DNA from: Aralia elata
Taxonomy: Eukaryota; Streptophyta; Magnoliopsida; Apiales; Araliaceae
Assembly: GCA_034770075.1 (NCBI GenBank)
Contig: CM068382.1
Location: forward strand, 83,916,643 to 83,980,642
Length of the DNA stretch: 64,000 nt
Direction of reading: 5' to 3'
The stretch's first letter is position 1. The number at the start of each line of letters is the position of its first letter. A program made the translations under genes and the position numbers. This document shows positions 48,161-60,818 of this stretch, one piece after another. Below the pieces are notes generated by a model, which saw only the letters and a list, made by a program, of their open reading frames with translations, was not told the DNA's origin and made no database searches.

Positions 48161-50035
48161 TGTTAGTTTTCAGAGGCACAAAAGATATCTAGAAGGGGGG
48201 TTGAATAGATTCTTTAAAACTTTTTAACTCGTTTTCAAAAGAATGACTTATCAGTTTGATTAATAACAAGTAATTAAGCATAACAGAATATATGATTGAT
48301 AAAATCCCCCTTAGAGATAGAATAACAATAATGGATATGATAAAGCAGTGATATAACAGTTATAGCAGTTATGGCAGTTAAGGAGTGCAAAGAGATAGAG
48401 ACACGACTTTAAATGGTTCGGAGCACACAAGACTCCTACTCCACTGTTCTACTCCTTGAGTAGCAAATCCACTAAGGATATCGTTACAACTGAATCACAA
48501 AGATTCCTTTAAGACCCGCAATCTTGGAACTCTAGTACACAATGTACTCTTCAAAGCCAGCAGCCTTGGAACTCTGTAGACTAAGACCTGTAGCCTTAGA
48601 ATCTCTTGTACCCTTTGGTACTCTGCAAGTCCAGCAGACTTGACTTTGGTTGGTCACCTATTGACCCTTTTACTTGATAGAGAGTGATTGTTTTGTTGCT
48701 ACTGAGTTGCTTGAAGCATATGGTCTGATGAACTCAGTAGTGAAGCAAGATGTTTCCCTTTAGATTATAGAATGATGTTTTGACAGATTTTATTTCTTTT
48801 CGTTGCACTTGCTTATCTGTAATCTTCAATCCGTCTGCCTTATGTAGATACTTCTTAAAATCTTTTCGTTGAAATGTGGTCGTTGCATCTAATCCTTCCG
48901 TTGAGATGTGTTGCTGAACTTAGGAATAGTTTATTCCTTGTTAACTGCAGTAGTGGGGCGAGTCAGCTTCCATTAGCTTGCACCAAGTTAGTGGTAGAGA
49001 TAGTGCTCTAAATATCTGCAGACAATAGTTGTCTGCTCCCCACTAACTTGTTTCTTTGTTTAGTTCAATTTAGTATTCAGCAACTGTCTTGGGCAGGTCA
49101 TTCTTCTGATCACTCATTATGGGTAACTTAGAATATTTAATTCAGATCTGGGTTGCTTGTCTGATGTGTTGACTCTACGATCTTGCTAGTCGTAGTGTCA
49201 TCAGTGTGATTGTAGAGTTGCTACTCTAAAATCGTTTGATGCTTGCAGACGTTCACTATGATATTCATATTTCACTTTAACCACTCTGAAATAGCATCAA
49301 TGCTTTGCCTTTATGTTCTTCTTCAGAAGTGCTAATTTAGTCTTTGAAAACACAGGCAGAGACTACCTTTGTGAATCGTAGAATGACTGGCTACGATGAC
49401 TTTACGATCCTAAGAGTTAGTATTGTGATACCGAGATAACTCTACGTCCTGCCGAGAGTGCTTTACGTCCTGCCGAGAGAACTCTACGATCTGCCGAGAA
49501 AGCTTTATATCCTGCCGAGAGTGCTCTATGTTCTGCCGAATGACCTCTACGATCTGCCGAGAGAGCTCTACGTCCTGCCGAGAGAACTTTACGATCTGCC
49601 GAGAGAGCTCTATGTCCTGCCTAGAGTGCTCTACATTCTGACAAGAGAACTCTACGATCTGTCGAGCTTCACTCTACGTTTGCTTGGCAAACTCTGTGAT
49701 CTGCGAAGTTGGCTTTACGATCCTTCACTGGATGATTGTGTAGTGCTCTACGATCAGTCTATTTCAGTACATAAGATCAACCTAACAAGTTTGATCTCTT
49801 CTATTCTAAGTCTTTTGCACATCACCTTCCATAAATGACTTTACAACACTTATTATTACAAATACGCTTCGATCAGATAGAATTTTAATATAACTTAGAT
49901 CATCCTAACATATTTGATCTTTTCTATTCTAAGTCTATGTACATATGTATTTCATTAAGGACTTTACAATTCAACTACTGATGCACATATAAATTAGTAC
50001 CATAACATCAAATTTAAACCTTGTGATTCCTAACA
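48161..50035 (-). repeat. 3' LTR of the SIRE-type element (1.88 kb)
   Basis: TG...CA ends, AGGGGGGTTGAATAG phrase near 48195-48210 (typical of this lineage), and many CTACGATC/GATCGTAG-like motifs through the LTR. It holds the 21-bp tandem array at 49439-49680. Confidence 0.85.
49439..49680 (+). repeat. 21-bp tandem array in the SIRE-type LTR (about 11 copies)
   Basis: Units such as CTCTACGATCTGCCGAGAGAG repeat every 21 bp, alternating ACGATC and ACGTCC forms. Because 21 is a multiple of 3, the array yields a 126-codon heptad-like open frame that is not a gene. Confidence 0.9.
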
Positions 50036-50252
50036 ATCTCCCCCTATTTGATGTTGACATAAACCAGTAGTTTTGAATCATATCATCAATTCTAATGCAA
50101 ATGCTTATGAAGATAAACATGTCTTATAATACAATGAGCAACTGTGTTTCTGGATAAAATCATGAATTTTATTGATGATCAAATAAATATTACATTATAT
50201 GGCAGTTATATCAATAAAGAGAAAGAGAAAATTACAAAAAAGATTTCAAACC

Positions 50253-52805
50253 TTAGTTCCTCCTTCCTTTGGCTCCTCTCTTGGCCCTTGGAGGATTGGC
50301 CCTTTCATATGCAACTCTTCTTCTGTAAATTTCCCTGCCTTCTTCAGTCATTCGTTGGAATTCTTCAATCTGCTTTTGACTGAGGCCATAAGAGAGCATA
50401 TGACTTCCTCCTTCACCATAGGGGTGAGTCCCATGCAAGTGTCGATTTAACACTGCAGGATTACCTGATGGTATGTGAACTCCTGTTGAAGTTACATCAG
50501 GCATTCTTTTGTAGGATCCAGGGACTTCACTTCTTATGGGAATGGCATTTATGGGCTCTTTACTTGGAATTGATGACTCGGACTGCCTAGGCTGCCTTGG
50601 TTGCTCTCTTCCCCTGCTGCTGCTTGATTCTCCTTTTTCTTTGCCTTTTATTTTCTCCCCCTTTATGTCAGCATCTAGATTTTGAACTTCTTGGGAGAGC
50701 TGTTGTATACCCCACACCAATTCTTGCATTTGAGACCGAGACTGAGTGTTGTTAATTCTTTGTTCTACTAATTGAGCTTCACTCATTTCCCGTTGTTGGT
50801 GCATCAGAGCGAGGGCATTGTCAGTCCTTTCCATCTATTGGAGGGATATGCGCTGGAAGTTTTTGATGGAGGTGCTTAAATCAAAGAGTTTCTCAGTTAC
50901 TAACTTGTTCTAAGTTGTCTGAGACTCCTGAAGGGAAAGATCTGCGGATTTGTGATCAACAATTTCCTTTTGATAAAGATTTTCCCTTCTGTCAATGCCG
51001 TTCATTAACTCTTTGATAATTTCTCTTAACCTTTTGGTCAATTCAGTACCAAGATTGTTGGAGTGAGTATTGACAGCATCAACAAGTTCATTAAACCTTC
51101 TATGGAGGGTGAGAGAATTAGCTTCAAGATTCTCCTCCATATCTTTAGCCATACCGACTATGAGATCAGTCAATTCGTCTGTTGTGGGGATGAGTTTGAC
51201 ACGCTTAAGAATTTGCTTGATCTCTGGTGGAGATTCTTCCTTATTGCTTTCTTGGAGATTTGCCAGAGCAATGGCCAGGTCAAAATATTCATTATGGGAG
51301 GAGGATGGGATATCAGCAGGAATGGTTGGGGCATTTGTTTGAAGAGTGGGAGAGGAAGCAGTTTGATTGTCATTCGTAGGGTCATCATGCTCTACGATCG
51401 TAGAGTCGATCGTAGGGTGGGTTGACTCTACGTTTTGGGTTTGGAGGGTGAGCTGTGCATCAGTCATAGAGTTTAGGGACTCTGTGACCGAAGATGGTTG
51501 GGCACCTGGTTCATCAGAGATAGAGTTTTGAGACCTTGTAATTGGAAGTGGATTCCTTGGGTCAAAGATGACCTCATTCCATCTTGGTATTTCATCAAAA
51601 CGATAGTAAGTTAAAGGAGAGTGATTTAGCTTAAATGATGAAGGAATGAAGTATACCTTTTGCTCGTTAATTTGAAAAGGACGGTTGGTGAGTAGCTTCT
51701 GAGCAAAGGAACTAATTCTAGGAAATTCTTAGGCAAGCACTGAAATGGCTGGGTAAGTCTTGAAGGCCCAGAACATATGATCCCAAGAATTGAGGATTAG
51801 AGCTTGATGGAATGACATCCTTGGTAAGTAGGCAAATAGGCAGTTATAATTGATATGCCTCTCTTCATTTCTGCCTTCAGCAATGATTTCTAGGCTTTCA
51901 TCTTCACTCTCATCACTTGATCCATCACTGATCTCCACAGCCTCAGCTTTTTCAGCTATTGTCTCTTCCTCTTCTTCTTCCCTTTCATCAAAGATCTCCA
52001 TATGCTCTCTGTGCTCCTCATCATGAGTTCTAATTTCTTCAGGGTTTGATGGATCTTCATGATGATCTTCTGATTGCTCCCCCTCAATCTGAGCAGTGAC
52101 TGACTCAGGGACATCAGGTGTCTCCCCCTCAATATGAGCACATCTTTGCTCAGCAACTTCTTGTTGCTCCCCCTCAGTTGGAGCGACAGTTTGATCAGAG
52201 GTTAATCGTCTCATTTTCTCTTCTTTGATCCTTAGCATTGCTTCATTAAGCTCCTTTTGAGTTAAGGTCATCAGCTTTTTCTTCATTTTCTTTGGCTCGG
52301 GTTCAGCAACCTTCCTAGTCATTTGTTCGTCATCAACAGTCATGGATTCAGGCTGGCCAGCATCTTTAGCAGCGTCTTCAGCTCTTAACTCTACGATCGT
52401 AGAGTGAGGATTCTCAGTGATCGTAGGGAGGCTTTGCTTAGAGCTGTATTTTCCCTTCTTATGATACACTTTTAAACTTGGTGATGTTTCACCAGAAGCT
52501 TCTTTCGTTTACTTTCTTTTCTTCTTCTCTGCTTTTGAAGAGAGGGAAGGCTTTGGTTGAGCAGCAGAAGATGCAGGTCCTTCATTTGATGAACCTTGAG
52601 GTTCCTCTTCAGTCTGGGGCACTGCCTTCTTTTTTCCTTTGCTCTTTCTGGTTAGAGCTGGCACCTCCTGATCTACCTCATCAGTTTCTTCTCCAACCAC
52701 AGACATATTCTTCATAGAAGGCTTTCTGACTTCACTTTGAGTTTTCTCACTGTCTTCTGTTTGAGCTGATCTTAAATTCCCAACTGGATTCCTTTTCCAG
52801 TTCAC
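50253..52805 (-). pseudogene. env-like ORF of the SIRE-type element, broken
   Basis: Four minus-strand pieces are consecutive: 52805-52509 (Lys-rich start, ends KKKRK), 52469-51729 (acidic, Glu-rich, repeated EGE-Q-E), 51467-50910 (coiled-coil-like) and 50834-50253 (Gln-rich coiled coil, then an RAKRGAKGRR tail). The stop after AISVLA near 51729 is in frame with continuing sequence (FPRISSFAQKLLTNRPF, then YRFDEIPRWNEV). In SIRE/Maximus elements such an ORF lies between pol and the 3' LTR and is called env-like. I see no signal peptide or clear membrane segment, so an envelope role is unsupported. It is non-functional as it stands. Confidence 0.65.
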
Positions 52806-52810
52806 AAATA

Positions 52811-54750
52811 TCTAATTTTGAAATAGAGAGAGTAATAATTATACACAAGGAGAACGAGACAAAGTTTTTTTTTGCTTTTTTTTATTTTACATGGTCTTAT
52901 TTTTGTTTTCTTTTTTTGTGTTAACGAGGTTATTCGAAGCATATATAAGTCGTTTTAAAAAAGTGTTTTTACCTCTTAATATATGACGTTTGAGAATTTC
53001 AAGTAAGCATTAATTGCTTAATTTCCAATATTACCCCAAGTATTAAATATAACTTTGGTTCTCTCACTATTTTTTGCCCAATGAATAACACTCTCTTTTT
53101 TCAATACAAGGACAATATAAAACAATTGGTACTATATTTAATGTTATACAATATTTTCTTAATATTTGTGCACAACTCTAAAACGACTTATATTAAGGGA
53201 CGAAAGAAGTAAAATTTAGAGCATTCGAACATGTTGCTTTCTTTCTTATTACTTGAAAAGTTGATAAATAAATAAAAAAACAATTTTTTTTAATATTCTA
53301 CTTTTAAAAATAATTAATTAGCAATTAAAAAGCAACTAAAATAGGGATGATTAGGATTAAATAATATTGTGTTGAAGAGTACTTTCCTTCTCATTCTAAA
53401 GTGAAGAATTACTTTCTTTTTTCTTTTTTCTTTTTTGCATTAGCACAAGTTAACATAATTACATGGTAAAAACTGATTACACAAAGCGTGCACGCTAACA
53501 CCCACACCTACTTTGGTGAGCTGAAAACTTAGTTGTTGATATTGATAATTGAGTTTCTAATTCTACTTATACAAGTGTCGTGAAAAGGAGTTTTTTTATT
53601 TTTTTAAAAATAATCTCTTTCTCTGTCTTTATCTATATTATATATTTACAACTTCTATTAGCAAATTTATTTAAATTAAGTAAGGGCCCAAAGAATTCAA
53701 TAAAAGAAAAAGAAACAAAAAAAAGACTTTTTGCTTTGATTTTTTAAGTGGTCCCACTATGGAGGGATATTAGTACAAATAAAATATTAGTATAAGAATG
53801 AAGAAAATTGGTGTAATTTTACTAATGAGTCAAGTTGAGTTGAGTTGAAGTGTCACGTAGCGACGCGACATTATCAGTCATAGATTTAAATTTAAATTTA
53901 ATGGAGCACTTTTTCAAATTTGTGAGAGCGGTACTGAATTTATTTACTTTTTGAATGAATTTGTGAAGTTGTGTTTTTTTTTAGTTGGGGAGGTGGTTGA
54001 TGGACATTTAACTGGATAAAAACAATGACACTACCGTGTGATCTTCAATCTAATCATCAAATTCTTTGTAATTTGAATAAATAGAAAATATATTATAAGA
54101 GTAACAAATGAAAGAACATTTTCCATTGTATTTTTTATCATGATTTTTACATATCTTGTATATTTATATTTCTTGGGGACATTACTTTCAAATAAAAAAA
54201 AAAATTTATTTCCTTAGAGTTAAAGATAGTTTAAAATTTACTTTAGAAAAATGAAAAGTGAAAAAAAAATAATGAAATGTGAGTCTTACCACTTGTGGAA
54301 CATAGACTTTATTTTCCTTTGAGATTTTTGTCAAATTTCTTATCAAAACTCAAAAATGGTGCTATTTCAACTTGAAAAACGCAAATTTTTTATTATTTTA
54401 AAATAAAAAAATCAACAAAAGAAAAAGCATTCTCCTCTAGAGATGCAGGGGATATTTGTCTAACGCCAAGGAGATTTATGACATGATTTCTGAATTCTCC
54501 TTTTCACATAATTAAAAAGGATTTTTACTCTAAGGATCTTAGTATTTACTACAATAAAAGATTTTAAAAAAATGGCTATACGTTGGTGTTAACGTTTGAA
54601 TTTGTCCGTACATTCAACTATCGACTTGGACGTAGATTTGTACAGAAAGAACTATCATAAAATACTTGACGACTTGGGTCGTCGGGGAATACCTCTGGCG
54701 TGAGAGTAAGAATATGCTTCAAGATAGGTTAACAATGAAAGAGCTAGTAT
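52811..54750. other. AT-rich intergenic DNA at the broken edge of the copia element
   Basis: Long T- and A-runs, no coding signal, and no recognisable CACTA end matching 43919. The element boundaries on this side appear to be lost. Confidence 0.35.
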
Positions 54751-54753
54751 TTA

Positions 54754-55390
54754 GGTGTTGTTTGATAAAACTGAATGAAAAGTTTTGAATGTATAAGAAA
54801 ATCTGAATGAACTGAATGAAGTAAAAGCTCTGAATATAGAACGAAATGATGTGTTTGATAACTGTCTATCTACATTTGAATACGTGTATTTCCTTATTTT
54901 AACCTTCTGGACTATTATAAACAAATTTATTATGTAATTATAAATAAATAATGCAATTTAAAAAAAATTAAATATAAAATTGTGAACAATCTTTGATGGA
55001 GTATACTATTAGTAATATAATTTTAGGAATAAACACTAAATTTTTTTTAATAACATTTTATTAATCCATAAAACCAAAACAAAAGACTACAACAATATTC
55101 ATTAAATTGATTATTGACCAATTTGTTAAAGAAAAAATTTTAAAAAATAATTTGTAAACAACAAATTTGTTTACAATAGTAAAAAAAAAGTGGATATTAA
55201 ATGTAATTTTTAATTGTTTATGAGGGTAGGTAGGTAAAAATATCATTCAACACTACTTCTTACTGATTCAGCCATAATTTTCTAGATGAAACGTTTAGAC
55301 GCATTTAGAGTTTAAAAATTATAAAACAAACAATCTGAATGACTTAATCGGTCAGATTCAAAAATTATTCAGATGTAAACAAACAACTCC
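54754..55390. mobile_element. Tourist/PIF-like MITE (637 bp)
   Basis: Left end GGTGTTGTTTGATAA, right end TAAACAAACAACTCC inverted, TTA on both sides (54751-54753 and 55391-55393). Subterminal TGAATGA/TCAGATT repeats are present. It is non-coding. Confidence 0.7.
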
Positions 55391-55393
55391 TTA

Positions 55394-57221
55394 GTAGGCT
55401 AAATGTGCATATTGTTATCTCTATTGTTAACTTATATTTATAGTTTTGCTACACCATCTCAATAGGGTTACAATTCCTAATTAAAATTGTATAGGGAGAT
55501 CCTATTGAAAAAAGGTAAGTACCATACAAGAGTTGGTATTGAATATAGTAATTGCATGATGCTTTAGTTAGCAAGATAACGACTCAAGCCTATTGGACTT
55601 AGGAGTTTGTTATGAACGCTTAAGATATAATAGCCTCGAATCGGGCTCAATTCAGACAACCCATTATATGAAAATGTGTAGCCCACAGTTAGAAATTCAA
55701 TTGTATTAGTGTCGGCTTGAAAGAGTGGTGCAATGAAATGAAAAGTTTTTAAATTTAAATTTGTTGTCAAAAGTATTTTAATAAGAAAGTTAAAATTGAT
55801 TAAAAAATTATATAAGTGTTTTAAACAAAATGATAAAATTATAAAAGTATGTTGTATGAACTTTTATTTTATTTTTAAATTTTTTGTTGACAATTTGAGG
55901 ACAAATTTGTATATTGTACTTGGGGTAAAAGTGCTTCCCCCAAAAGCATAAATTTTTTGACTCTCTCAAAAGTATTTTTTAGCCAAAATCACTATTCATT
56001 AAATGCACTTTTAAAGAGTAACTAATTCTTAAAATATTTTTAAATTTAATTCAGAAATAATTTTATTCCATAGCTCAACACATATAAAGTGCATATAAGG
56101 TGGTTAAAAGGCTTCAAATTAAAAAAATTATAGGAGGTGCCTAAAATTACGTCACTTGTAGGATTGTCAATTGGGTCAATCAAACTTGAAACTCGATCGT
56201 TTGGTCCAATAAAAATTCCCATAAATTTTATTTGGAGATGAACAAGTCAAAAATTCAAGTCCGAAATGAAACTCCAGTCGAACTTGATCAGTAAGTCGTT
56301 CGGTCCATTATAGGCCCGATCAAATTACAACGTTAAAAACGTGTAAAATATATAAATTATTTATATTAGTTATTACATATTTATTCTCTCAATTTAACTA
56401 CAGATTAAGTACCATGTTTTCCTTAAAATAGTTACTTCTATCATTTTCATAATAAAATCTAATACTTATATGAAAGAAGACAAGATTATATTATTAAAAA
56501 TAATAAATAATAGAGTATTTATATATTAGCTCATTTATATTAATTTAAACTTCAATTCAATTAGTAAAAAAAATGATGTGTGTCAAATATTTTAAAAGAG
56601 TTACTTTAAATAATACTTTTTGGGTGTATGTGTCAATCTAAATAACATATATATATATATATGTTATATATATATTAATACAGGTCTGACCGAAAATAAC
56701 TCGAAACTTGTGATCTTATTTTAATTGAGTTTAGACAAATTTATTATAGCTCCATTAAAAAAAAATCCTAACTCAAACCCGATAATTTAAAAATAAACTG
56801 AGCTTAAAGAACTTTAAACTGGCAGGCCTGACCACTTGTAAGAATCATTTGAAAACCAACACCATAAAGTAATAAAACCATGAAATTAAGTCATCTGCAC
56901 TAGATAGAAAGCCAAGTAATCCTCATTTTTAAGGGAAACTTGGCATGTGCCTCGCATAAGTGAAGACAAAATTATACAAACTTCATATTGTAATTTTTCA
57001 TATTCTAGCCAAATATAGAAAAAAGAAATTTAATTCTCAATCAATAATGAAAAGTAGCATAAAAATGCAATTAATGTTTTCCTCTCGAAACTATGTTGGG
57101 GGCAAATACTTAATGAAACCCTGGATAATCGAAGAAAAACTTGTGGTCTTGTCTCTTTCTATTGTATCGTGAAAAACTCAAATACATTTTCTTTTGACAA
57201 GAAAAAAAAAACTCAACTGAA
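55394..57221. other. AT-rich intergenic region with possible hAT-like remnant
   Basis: Around 56160-56300 and 56690-56835, GGTCCAAT, GGCCCGAT and GGCAGGCCTGACC phrases suggest a degraded hAT-type non-autonomous element (TGTCAATTGGGTC-like ends), but I could not pair the termini. A (TA)n tract lies at about 56648-56671. Confidence 0.3.
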
Positions 57222-57487
57222 ATACTCCTTCCTTCTGTTTTTAATTATAACTAATTATAAAATCACTATTGACATTATAAAAATTAATTTGAGATATTTT
57301 TAAATAAAAAATTAACATAATTCTTCAAGTTTTAAAAATAATAATTCTAATAATTAGTAGTATTTTTTAGGTAATTTATAATACTTTTAATTATATTAAG
57401 ATAAATTAATTGAATTCGTGCCAATTTTGAGTTTTAAAATATTAAAAATTTAATATTAATCATATAATTTAAAACAGAAATATTATA
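57222..57487. mobile_element. AT-rich MITE
   Basis: Left CTCCTTCCTTCTGTTTTTAA...AATTATAA pairs imperfectly with the right TTATAATTTAAAACAGAAAT region when inverted. It resembles the element at 12985-13222. Confidence 0.45.
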
Positions 57488-58337
57488 TATTTTATTGTGG
57501 AAAAAAAAAAAACGAATCTCGATTACGAAGTCAACTCTCTATGCCAAAGTTAACTTTTTAACATCAAATGAAGATTAATTTAATTTGTCACATTTATTAA
57601 CCAATCACCAACACATTTACAAAAAATAAATATTTAAAAAAAAGAGTAAAAAAATGAAAAATTCCCAACCCATAATCCATGATTCCATGTTATATATATT
57701 CTACCAAATAAAAGTAAAATATTAGACATGGAAATCACTAACATTCCCACCCTGGCATCTCATCCCTTTTGCCAGTCTGCCCGCAGTCAGTGCCAACCCT
57801 CCATTTTATTTGTCAACTTCCCCCAAAATACTAAATAAATAGTTAAATGAAACAAGAAAAAATAAATAAATGATTCAAATGAAGAATCTATAGTATTATT
57901 CCGTAGTCAATTTTTTTTTTTTTTAAATATCTCCACTACTAAATTATTCAGTTTGTAACGCATAAATATTTGGCCGCATCTCCCACATAAATAAATAATA
58001 AAAAAAACTGTTTGAATACAACTCTTTTTGCTTAGAAATTCGCCGATTTATACCTGAAACCGCGTTTTGCATCGTTTCTTCAGTTCATTTCCCCCATTTC
58101 CCATTTCTCCATTTCCCAAATCTCAAAATTTCCATCGAAGTATCGATTTTCTGAAGCCACTTTCATCCCGATCTCTACTTTACGGTATGTTAATTCACTA
58201 TTTTGATTTAATTTTTCTAGTTCTATGTGTTTTGGGTTTGATTTTATGTGTGTGATGATGTTAGAGTTTGTTTTGGATCTGATTAGATCTGGGTTTTTGG
58301 ATCTGAATTCTTAGGTGTGAGAAAGTAGAGAGAGAGG
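57488..58337 (+). promoter_or_regulatory. Upstream region and 5' UTR of the RABA2b-like gene
   Basis: Holds the presumed promoter. At 58030-58180 the sequence becomes C/T-rich (TTTCCCCCATTTCCCATTTC), like a plant 5' leader. A GT...AG pair at about 58184 (GTATGT) and 58315 (TTCTTAG) could bound a 5'-UTR intron. No TATA box was fixed. Confidence 0.4.
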
Positions 58338-60818
58338 ATGGCGAGTAGGGTGGATCATGAGTATGATTATTTGTTTAAGATTGTGTTGATTGGGGACTCT
58401 GGTGTTGGCAAATCGAACATTTTGTCGCGGTTTACGAGGAATGAGTTCTGTTTAGAATCCAAATCCACCATTGGAGTTGAGTTTGCTACTAGAACTCTTC
58501 AGGTTTGATTTCTAAATCCACCATCATTTGATTGTCTTTAATATGTAATGATTGGAAATTTTATTCTGTCTCATTCGATAAAGTTTTAGTGTTAACTAAT
58601 TAGTTTGATTCATTTGTCAAATTGCTGTTTATCTGTTTGTTTTAGTGTGTGTCAGGAGTAGACGAGTAGTAAAGGGTTTTTGTTTGTTTTTGTGTGTCTG
58701 AGAAAGAGTAAAGCATTTTGATCAAGGTCTACTTGTTCCGTATGTGTTAAATTTATTATAGAATGATGATACCAAGTTGAAATATGAACTTTTTAAGTAA
58801 CTATGTAATTGAACATACAGTATTTCATTTGGTTGGCAAAAGAAATGATAGGAAAATAAAAGATTATAACTTTACCATCTTATATTTGTAAGTAGGTAAA
58901 GAACAAAAGGTTAACTAGCAAAAAAAAAAAAAGAACAAAAGAACAAAAGGTTATTATTACTGTCATACACCTGTATATTATTATTGAGAACTCTCAACAC
59001 ATTCATTATGATTCCATTACAAGTTCTTCGATTATTTAGTAATGGTCAGTTAGTTACGTAGTTCAGCTTATTGACGTCATTCATTGTCCCCAAATCTTAA
59101 TTACAGCTCGATATCAATATTAATCTCCCTCCCTGTAATCTTGGCATTATCCAGAAGCCTAACTACCTAGACTACTTGCTCCATATATACAACAAGATTG
59201 ATAATATACGAACATTTACAGACACTGCCACAAACTCCACATTCCACACCAAAATGAAAATCCTATTCTTTCCTGGGATCACAAACTGTTAGAGCATCTA
59301 GAGAGGAAAGAGAAAGGGGAGAGAGAGAGAGAATGTTGAGCTAGGATTAAGTGGTGAGATAGTAGGCAATATGTATTAGGGACATGATTGTCAAAATTTT
59401 GTTTTTGTGTTACTGATAATGGCAATTACGGAGGAAAATAAAGTTTTATTAAGCCCATTTTTCTTTCCTTACAAATCCGGGCATTTTAGTGAGGAGAATT
59501 TCTAAAGGAAAGTTGGGCCAGATTTTCCTTTGCTTTCCCAATTTAAAAAATCTTACAAACATGGGAATTCTATAGTTTTCCTATGATTTCGGATTTCCTA
59601 AATTATAAAAACCTACAAATAAGGTGTTAGGGAGAGGGGGACTTATAGTTTGGGGTGATATAGAGTAGACTGTTCACTGTAGAGGGGTTGTTTACTTTTC
59701 TGTTGTGTAGACTTTTTTTATATCTGCTGTCACTTGCATGTTCTGTTTGATACGTGCCCACTTTTGGTGCCTTTAGAATACATTCTTGTCAAAGAAAAAG
59801 TAATTTGCTTCCTGCTACTCCGTTTCAATTTGTTGCCTGCTGCTCCTTTTTGTCTTATATACAAGTAAAGAATTGAATGACAAACCACTCCATGTACTAT
59901 GCCTTAAGTTGGTGTTGTCATTAAATGCTTTCACTGCATATAACAAGAAAATGCTAGTTGAAAAGAGTTGAAATTTCCAAACTTCTATGCTTCCTTACAA
60001 AAGTAAGTTGTTGGCATGCTTCAAGTAACTATGGCAACTAAGTGCTTGTATCCATTGATTGATTGTATACTTAAAAAATAGCAAGTTGTTTGATAATGGT
60101 TGAAGAGGTGGAATGTGTCAAGTATCGGCTGCAAAAGAAATTTCTGCAGAATGGATTAACCACAACCTGTGTGGTGGTCTATCTTATATTTGGAATGGGT
60201 TTATCCTTTTATTTTTAGACAAAATCCTTCTCTTGTTAAATTAAGGTTTTCCTTATTGTTGTGTGTGAGCATTTTGATGATTACTGGTTCTTGTTTCAAT
60301 GATGATCATTTGACCTACAACACTTTCAAAAACAGGTAGATGGAAAGACAGTTAAGGCTCAAATATGGGACACTGCAGGACAGGAGAGGTATCGAGCTAT
60401 CACTAGTGCTTACTACAGGGGAGCTGTTGGTGCACTTCTTGTATATGACATAACAAAGAGGCAAACTTTTGACAATGTCCAGAGGTGGCTCCGTGAATTG
60501 AGAGATCATGCCGACTCAAACATTGTAATTATGATGGCTGGAAACAAGTCTGACCTAAACCATCTCAGAGCTGTTGCGGAGAACGATGGTCAAGCTTTGG
60601 CCGAGAAGGAAGGACTCTCATTCCTCGAGACATCAGCACTGGAAGCACTTAATATCGAGAAGGCATTTCAGACCATCTTAACTGAGATATATCATATCAT
60701 AAGCAAGAAAGCGTTGGCAGCTGAGGAAGCAGCAGCTGCTACACTTCCTGGTCAAGGGACCACCATCAATGTAAGTGATCCATCTGGGAACGTGAAGAGA
60801 GGTTGCTGCTCTACTTAA
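58338..60818 (+). CDS. RABA2b: RABA2b-like Rab11-class GTPase, two exons
   Basis: Exon 1 (58338-58502, 55 codons) and exon 2 (60336-60818) are joined across a 1.83-kb GT/AG intron after residue 55, giving 215 residues. Switch and nucleotide motifs are all present: GDSGVGKS at 19-26, effector STIGVEF at 43-49, WDTAGQE at 66-72, NKSD at 125-128, ETSAL at 153-157, and a C-terminal CCST for double geranylgeranylation. The IVLIGDSGVGKSNILSRFTR stretch and the exon 2 text KALAAEEAAAATLPGQGTT fit the RABA2b branch better than RABA1 or RABA2a. Such Rabs act at the trans-Golgi/early endosome in secretion to the plasma membrane and cell plate. The frame is intact, so a functional gene is likely. Confidence 0.95.

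Larger units (their letters stand above)
48161..52810 (-). mobile_element. SIRE/Maximus-type Ty1-copia element, 3' half only
   Basis: The LTR at 48161-50035 starts TGTTAGTTTTCAG and ends GATTCCTAACA. It is preceded (minus strand) by AGGGGGAGAT, the polypurine tract at 50036-50045 in the ATCAAATAGGGGGAGATTG context typical of SIRE elements. Upstream on the same strand lies an env-like ORF. No gag, RT or integrase is found beyond about 52.8 kb, so the 5' half is lost. The left flank TTATC (48156-48160) is the candidate target pentamer. Confidence 0.85.

Noticed and set aside
49458..49838. 126-codon frame with LYDLPRE heptads
   Set aside because: Direct translation of the 21-bp LTR array; 21 is a multiple of 3, so the frame stays open by construction.
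49439..50035. Reading the LTR array as a host protein repeat gene
   Set aside because: It lies inside an LTR with clear TG...CA ends and an adjacent PPT.
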